Origin: Candidatus Njordarchaeota archaeon
GTDB taxonomy: Archaea > Thermoproteota > JANJXX01 > Panguiarchaeales > Panguiarchaeaceae
Direction: 5' to 3'
DNA: 9,579 bases
NCBI GenBank assembly: GCA_029855985.1
Contig: JAGSHR010000161.1
Coordinates: 1-9,579, forward strand
Below, in pieces: positions 6,226 through 9,579 of the stretch. The notes beneath the pieces were generated by a model that was not told the DNA's origin, did not search any database, and saw only the letters and a list, made by a program, of their open reading frames with translations. The position numbers were made by a program, and so were the translations under genes. How positions within the stretch are numbered: the stretch's first letter is position 1; every line of letters starts with the position of its first letter.

Positions 6226-7926
6226 TTATTCTGATACTTCAACTTCCACAGAAGACCAACCCATTATCTTATTTACATCAATCTCAAAGGCCGCAATGGG
6301 AGTGTTAAATCCCCAATTGAGCAGTACTTCTGGATGAAGTTCCCCGACAAATCCCACTTCTTCACCATTAACAATTATTTTCGCCACTCTCCCCTCTATA
6401 AACGAGTTGTGGTTACCCCTCTTCACTTCGTACTTAACTCCGAGTCTATCAAGTATAGCCTCAAGAACCATTCTAACCTCTGTGAATGAAGCATCAACGT
6501 GCATTGAAACCGCGGCTAAATGGTAGACATTTTTTGCCCCAGCTTCAAAACTTTTATCTATTTTGACTACTTCTGACAACTCAAAGAGTTTTATGGGCTT
6601 CCTCTTATCCTTGTTATAACTCAGCATCTTCAGGATCTCTGGTAAAAGCCAATCCCTCACCATATTCAACTTTTTCTCTTTAGACCCGCCGATAACAACA
6701 ATGTCATCTCTTCTCTCTAACCTCATCTTATCGAATTGGTCCTCCGTGCTCGTTAATGCAAATGTGAATGCTTCTTGATAGCCAAACCCGGTTAAAACAT
6801 CCCTAATTTGATCAATAATGTAATTTTTCTCCAAATAACTTCCAATCGTGAAAACGGGTGTTAATTCTGGAACCATTTTCTCCAGGGTGTAAGCCCTCGC
6901 GATATCATCAACAATGTCAATGGGGTGAAGTATATCAGCCCTATACGCTGGAACTTTCACTATAAGTTTCTCTCCATCTGTTTTTGCACCGTACCCCATT
7001 CTCTCAAGTAGTTTAATTGCCTCTTCCTTGCTTACATCGATACCAAGTATCTCCTTTACATAGCCTATTGAGAGTTCTCTTACTGTCGGTTCAACCTTTG
7101 GGTACACCTCCTCACTATCTGGATAAATTACTTTGACTTTGTATATTTCGCCGCCAATCATTTCAAATGCGTAAGTTAGTATTGTTAGAACCTTATCCAT
7201 CGTTGGCTTATGTGTTCCCGTTACCTCAACTAATATGTTTTTGTCACCAGGAACAACTTTTCCATGATCCTCAGAGTTAATTATGGGGGGTAATGAGAGC
7301 ACGTTACCGTTGTTATCCATGAACACAGGGAAAACATCCTTGCCCTCCAGTATAAAAGCATATTTTTGACCCGTTGGGTGTCTCTCCAATATCTCTAATG
7401 CATTCATTTCATAATGGAATTCAAGGGGCTTAAACACGACCTCCTCCGGGGGCTTCGCCGTATACTTGAGGGGAAACGATATTTTGTCTAACGGGTATAA
7501 ACCAATTGAGGCTTTTACTCTCGATCTACAAAATGTTTCATGCAGTTTTTCTTGTGCATAGATCAGATCTAGTAGGTCTTGCTCAGTGATATTAACATTC
7601 TTAACGACTATCGCGCCTATGTAGGGCCTAACATTCTTAACCTTATCGTCAACGTATATTACGTAGTCAGAATCATTTACTTTTATTTTTTCCAAACCAA
7701 GATCTAAACCAATGTATTTTCGGAGAGCCCTAGCGAATCCATATGATACGAGCATATCAGGTCTATCCGGTGTAATCTCTATTTTCAACTCAGTCCCATT
7801 TTCGGTTTCCTTATAGCCCTCTAGCTCCATCCCAAAGTTGAATACAATTTCCTCCAACTCTTCTAATGTTAATTTTCTCCCAACTAGCTCATTCACCCTT
7901 TCCAGGGTTATATCCAGCATAGGCAC
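6226..7926 (-). CDS. pheT: Phenylalanyl-tRNA synthetase beta subunit (archaeal type)
   Basis: Protein of 566 residues, normal for archaeal/eukaryotic PheT. The N-terminal region carries ITPDRPDML (51-59). The B3/B4-like domain follows (about 95-270), with the family blocks KPLEFHYEMNALEILERHP (166-184) and SLPPIINSEDHGKV (211-224). A B5 domain is at about 281-352, with PAYRADILHPIDIVDDIARAY (326-346). The C-terminal catalytic-like class II domain extends to the end. As expected for archaea, the bacterial N-terminal tRNA-binding module and C-terminal anticodon domain are absent. It pairs with PheS as an (alpha-beta)2 enzyme that charges tRNA-Phe and helps edit mischarged tyrosine. Start is GTG 7926: GGGGGTGA (7940-7933) lies 6 bases before it and the resulting MP- N-terminus is typical; ATG 7920 is less well spaced. 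It follows pheS after a 13-base gap. Confidence 0.96.
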   Translation of the reverse strand: MPMLDITLERVNELVGRKLTLEELEEIVFNFGMELEGYKETENGTELKIEITPDRPDMLVSYGFARALRKYIGLDLGLEKIKVNDSDYVIYVDDKVKNVRPYIGAIVVKNVNITEQDLLDLIYAQEKLHETFCRSRVKASIGLYPLDKISFPLKYTAKPPEEVVFKPLEFHYEMNALEILERHPTGQKYAFILEGKDVFPVFMDNNGNVLSLPPIINSEDHGKVVPGDKNILVEVTGTHKPTMDKVLTILTYAFEMIGGEIYKVKVIYPDSEEVYPKVEPTVRELSIGYVKEILGIDVSKEEAIKLLERMGYGAKTDGEKLIVKVPAYRADILHPIDIVDDIARAYTLEKMVPELTPVFTIGSYLEKNYIIDQIRDVLTGFGYQEAFTFALTSTEDQFDKMRLERRDDIVVIGGSKEKKLNMVRDWLLPEILKMLSYNKDKRKPIKLFELSEVVKIDKSFEAGAKNVYHLAAVSMHVDASFTEVRMVLEAILDRLGVKYEVKRGNHNSFIEGRVAKIIVNGEEVGFVGELHPEVLLNWGFNTPIAAFEIDVNKIMGWSSVEVEVSE

Positions 7927-7932
7927 ATCAAT

Positions 7933-7940
7933 TCACCCCC
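7933..7940 (-). promoter_or_regulatory. Shine-Dalgarno site favouring the GTG start of pheT
   Basis: GGGGGTGA on the minus strand begins within the pheS stop codon and ends 6 bases before GTG 7926. It is 12 bases from ATG 7920, so GTG is preferred. This placement suggests coupling of pheT translation to pheS termination. Confidence 0.65.
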
Positions 7941-9490
7941 TAGAATTTAATAACGGGTATTCTGTAAGTTCTCAACCAGTCGACATCAACCATGGGGCCA
8001 ATAAGTTTCCTAATGTCCTCCACTTCGTAGACAATTGAGGCAAGTCTTTCAACTGCTAGCCCCCAAGCAATAACGGGTTGCTTAATACCATACGGTCTCA
8101 GTGTTTCTGGTCTAAATAAACCACTATTACCCACTTCAACCCACTTAGATACCTTGTTGTGCCATGCGAAGATCTCCATTGACGGCTCTGTGTACGGATT
8201 ATACGTTGGCTTGAACTTCAACTTTTTTATTCCCATCTTACTATAGAACTCCTTGATGTAACCCATCAGACTTCTAAGCGTTAGATTCTCTGCCACCACA
8301 AATCCCTCTACTTGGTGGAACTCCGCGAGATGCTTCCAATCTATTGCTTCATTTCTGAATACTCGCCCTATTGAGAAGAACTTTACGGGGGGCTTTATAA
8401 TACCCTTCCTTATTAGTTTCCCTAGAACTCTAAATGTGACGGCGGTTGTATGTGTCCTAAGGAGAACTCTCGATGCGACTTCTTCGCTCCATGGTTGTTG
8501 CCAACCTAGTGATCCAGTGTCATAACCGTTTTCTTGAACCTGGCGAACAATCTCCACTAGCTCTCTATCTTTTACTTTACCATACTTGGGGTTGTCAAGA
8601 TAGAATGTATCTTGAATTTCTCTAGCTGGGTGATCTTGGGGGATAAACATTGAATCCATGTTCCAAAATGCTAGTTCAACCCAAGGACCATACATCTCCT
8701 TAAAGCCCATCTCAATGAATATTGTCCTTATCTTCTCCATTATCACTCTAAGTGGGTGCTTTCTACCCCCTGATATCTTTGGAAGTGGAGATTCAACGTC
8801 ATACCACCTTATGGGTTTCTTCTCCCATACTCTACTAACTATTATTTCTGGTGTTAGTTTATCTATCGTCTCAACAAGCTTTATCCCACTCTCCAACAGT
8901 TGAACTCCTTTATCGGTTAACCTCACTTTCCATCTTGAAACCAGTTCCTCCTTTATAAGGCCCCTCATCATGAGTTCTTTAATTATATCTTTGGGTAGAT
9001 CTCTTGTTTCCCCACTAAGAATCTTGTTGAATACTTCTTGGGTGTCAATTTCCGTTGTTTTTGTGCCGGTGTCTGTAAGTTCAATTAGTTTTCCCTTTTC
9101 TCCTTTTGTTATTCTAATTAATTTTCTTTTTAGTAGGAGTCCGAGAGCTGCTTCTATTTCTTTTTTTGATAAATCTTTAATGCTGAAGAGTTCGCTTATG
9201 AGGATGGGTGCATTGTTTTTAATGTGTTTCAATAATATGGACTCTGGGAGAGGTTTTTCCTTATACATGTTTCCTTTATCAGTTATCTTTATTACCTTAA
9301 TTTTCTCCTCTATCCTCTCTGCTAAACCTTTGTTTTCTAACCAAAGTGCGCCCCTAGAAACATCCGCGAGATCGATACCCAGTTCACGCGAAATATCTGA
9401 CTCATATGCTTCCCTTTTTTTCTTTTCTTTGAAGTAATTTAGTAGCCTAATCTCCCCTGGTGTTAGCATCTTAATTATGTCTTCAAGCAT
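7940..9490 (-). CDS. pheS: Phenylalanyl-tRNA synthetase alpha subunit (archaeal type)
   Basis: Protein of 516 residues, as in archaea and eukaryotes. The first 220 residues form winged-helix-like tRNA/DNA-binding modules; three similar TD(K/T)G turns at 70-73, 139-142 and 192-195 mark three modules. The class II catalytic core follows: the motif 1 region HPLRVIMEKIRTIFIEMGF (245-263), the LLRTHTTA block (343-350), motif 2 FFSIGRVFRNE (371-381) with EFHQVEGFV (390-398), the phenylalanine-pocket segment PYTEPSMEIF (432-441), and motif 3 GLAVERL (477-483) with its conserved arginine. It catalyses phenylalanine activation and transfer to tRNA-Phe together with PheT, in the cytoplasm. It is the first gene of the pheS-pheT unit. 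ATG 9490 is preceded by a GGGG site placed in the loop of a possible hairpin. Confidence 0.97.
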   Translation of the reverse strand: MLEDIIKMLTPGEIRLLNYFKEKKKREAYESDISRELGIDLADVSRGALWLENKGLAERIEEKIKVIKITDKGNMYKEKPLPESILLKHIKNNAPILISELFSIKDLSKKEIEAALGLLLKRKLIRITKGEKGKLIELTDTGTKTTEIDTQEVFNKILSGETRDLPKDIIKELMMRGLIKEELVSRWKVRLTDKGVQLLESGIKLVETIDKLTPEIIVSRVWEKKPIRWYDVESPLPKISGGRKHPLRVIMEKIRTIFIEMGFKEMYGPWVELAFWNMDSMFIPQDHPAREIQDTFYLDNPKYGKVKDRELVEIVRQVQENGYDTGSLGWQQPWSEEVASRVLLRTHTTAVTFRVLGKLIRKGIIKPPVKFFSIGRVFRNEAIDWKHLAEFHQVEGFVVAENLTLRSLMGYIKEFYSKMGIKKLKFKPTYNPYTEPSMEIFAWHNKVSKWVEVGNSGLFRPETLRPYGIKQPVIAWGLAVERLASIVYEVEDIRKLIGPMVDVDWLRTYRIPVIKF

Positions 9491-9510
9491 CTTAAACCCC
9501 TTTAAGAGCT
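9486..9510 (-). promoter_or_regulatory. Hairpin-forming inverted repeat over the pheS ribosome site and start codon
   Basis: In the mRNA sense, TCTTAAA-GGGG-TTTAAGA is a perfect 7-bp inverted repeat, extended by AGC/GCT pairing past one bulged base. The GGGG loop is the only Shine-Dalgarno-like sequence upstream of the gene, and the ATG falls in the 3' arm. It may influence translation start or be a DNA operator; no partner is known. Confidence 0.4.
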
Positions 9511-9550
9511 ACAGGCAAGTAAAAAATATTCCTTTGAGTAGAATAAACAC

Positions 9551-9560
9551 AATTTTTAAG
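9551..9560 (-). promoter_or_regulatory. Possible TATA element for pheST
   Basis: CTTAAAAATT on the minus strand, with AT-rich sequence upstream. Typical spacing puts initiation near 9529, giving a leader of about 39 bases. Other AT-rich candidates exist, e.g. around 9522-9532, so the choice is uncertain. Confidence 0.3.
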
Positions 9561-9579
9561 AAATATAGATAAAAAATAC

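Noticed and set aside
7918..7920. ATG 7920 as the pheT start
   Set aside because: The ribosome site at 7940-7933 is 12 bases away but only 6 from GTG 7926, and archaeal PheT proteins usually begin with MP as GTG 7926 gives.
8970..9437. 155-codon open frame on plus inside pheS
   Set aside because: Antisense to the winged-helix part of pheS; the serine/phenylalanine-rich translation is what the reverse of lysine/glutamate-rich codons gives. The same holds for the plus-strand frames at 7838-8038 and 8658-8903.

Overview
The window looks like chromosomal DNA of a thermophilic archaeon, probably a member of the Thermoproteota (crenarchaeal side). The indications are: phenylalanyl-tRNA synthetase subunits of the archaeal/eukaryotic type (winged-helix N-terminus on PheS, short PheT without the bacterial C-terminal anticodon domain), AT-rich spacers with archaeal-style TATA elements, TTG and GTG starts paired with GGTG-type Shine-Dalgarno sites, and T-rich 3' ends. 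The exact lineage cannot be fixed from this sequence. No mobile element, CRISPR array, tRNA or rRNA was seen, and no stretch longer than 300 bases lacks a gene.

Layout. (1) 1-2064, plus strand: three overlapping genes of a flavin/iron-sulfur amine or amino-acid dehydrogenase complex of the dye-linked L-proline dehydrogenase / heterotetrameric sarcosine oxidase / HcnABC type. These are a 5'-truncated pyridine-nucleotide-disulfide-oxidoreductase-like subunit, a small BFD-like [2Fe-2S] protein and a DAO-family catalytic subunit. (2) 2069-5573: a MacB/LolCDE-type ABC transporter split over two strands, with the ATPase on minus and a large 10-helix permease on plus. They diverge from a 157-bp control region holding two near-identical 15-bp perfect palindromes, one next to each gene. 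(3) 5638-6219, plus: a YbjN / type III secretion chaperone-like small protein of unknown role. (4) 6226-9490, minus: pheS-pheT, a two-gene translation operon.

How they work together. The first unit would oxidise an amino acid or secondary amine at the DAO subunit and pass electrons through flavin and Fe-S centres. The transporter pair probably acts on a lipid, lipoprotein, peptide or other envelope substrate, because this family usually performs mechanotransmission or export rather than classical import. pheST is housekeeping. The units are probably functionally independent.

The strongest unexplained signal is the pair of matched palindromes (consensus TATTWACGGTWAATA) in the divergent transporter promoter, best read as operators for an unidentified regulator that controls both genes. 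Other points of note are the confinement of all 12 N-glycosylation sequons of the permease to its two predicted extracellular loops, and inverted repeats lying over the start sites of the YbjN-like gene and pheS.
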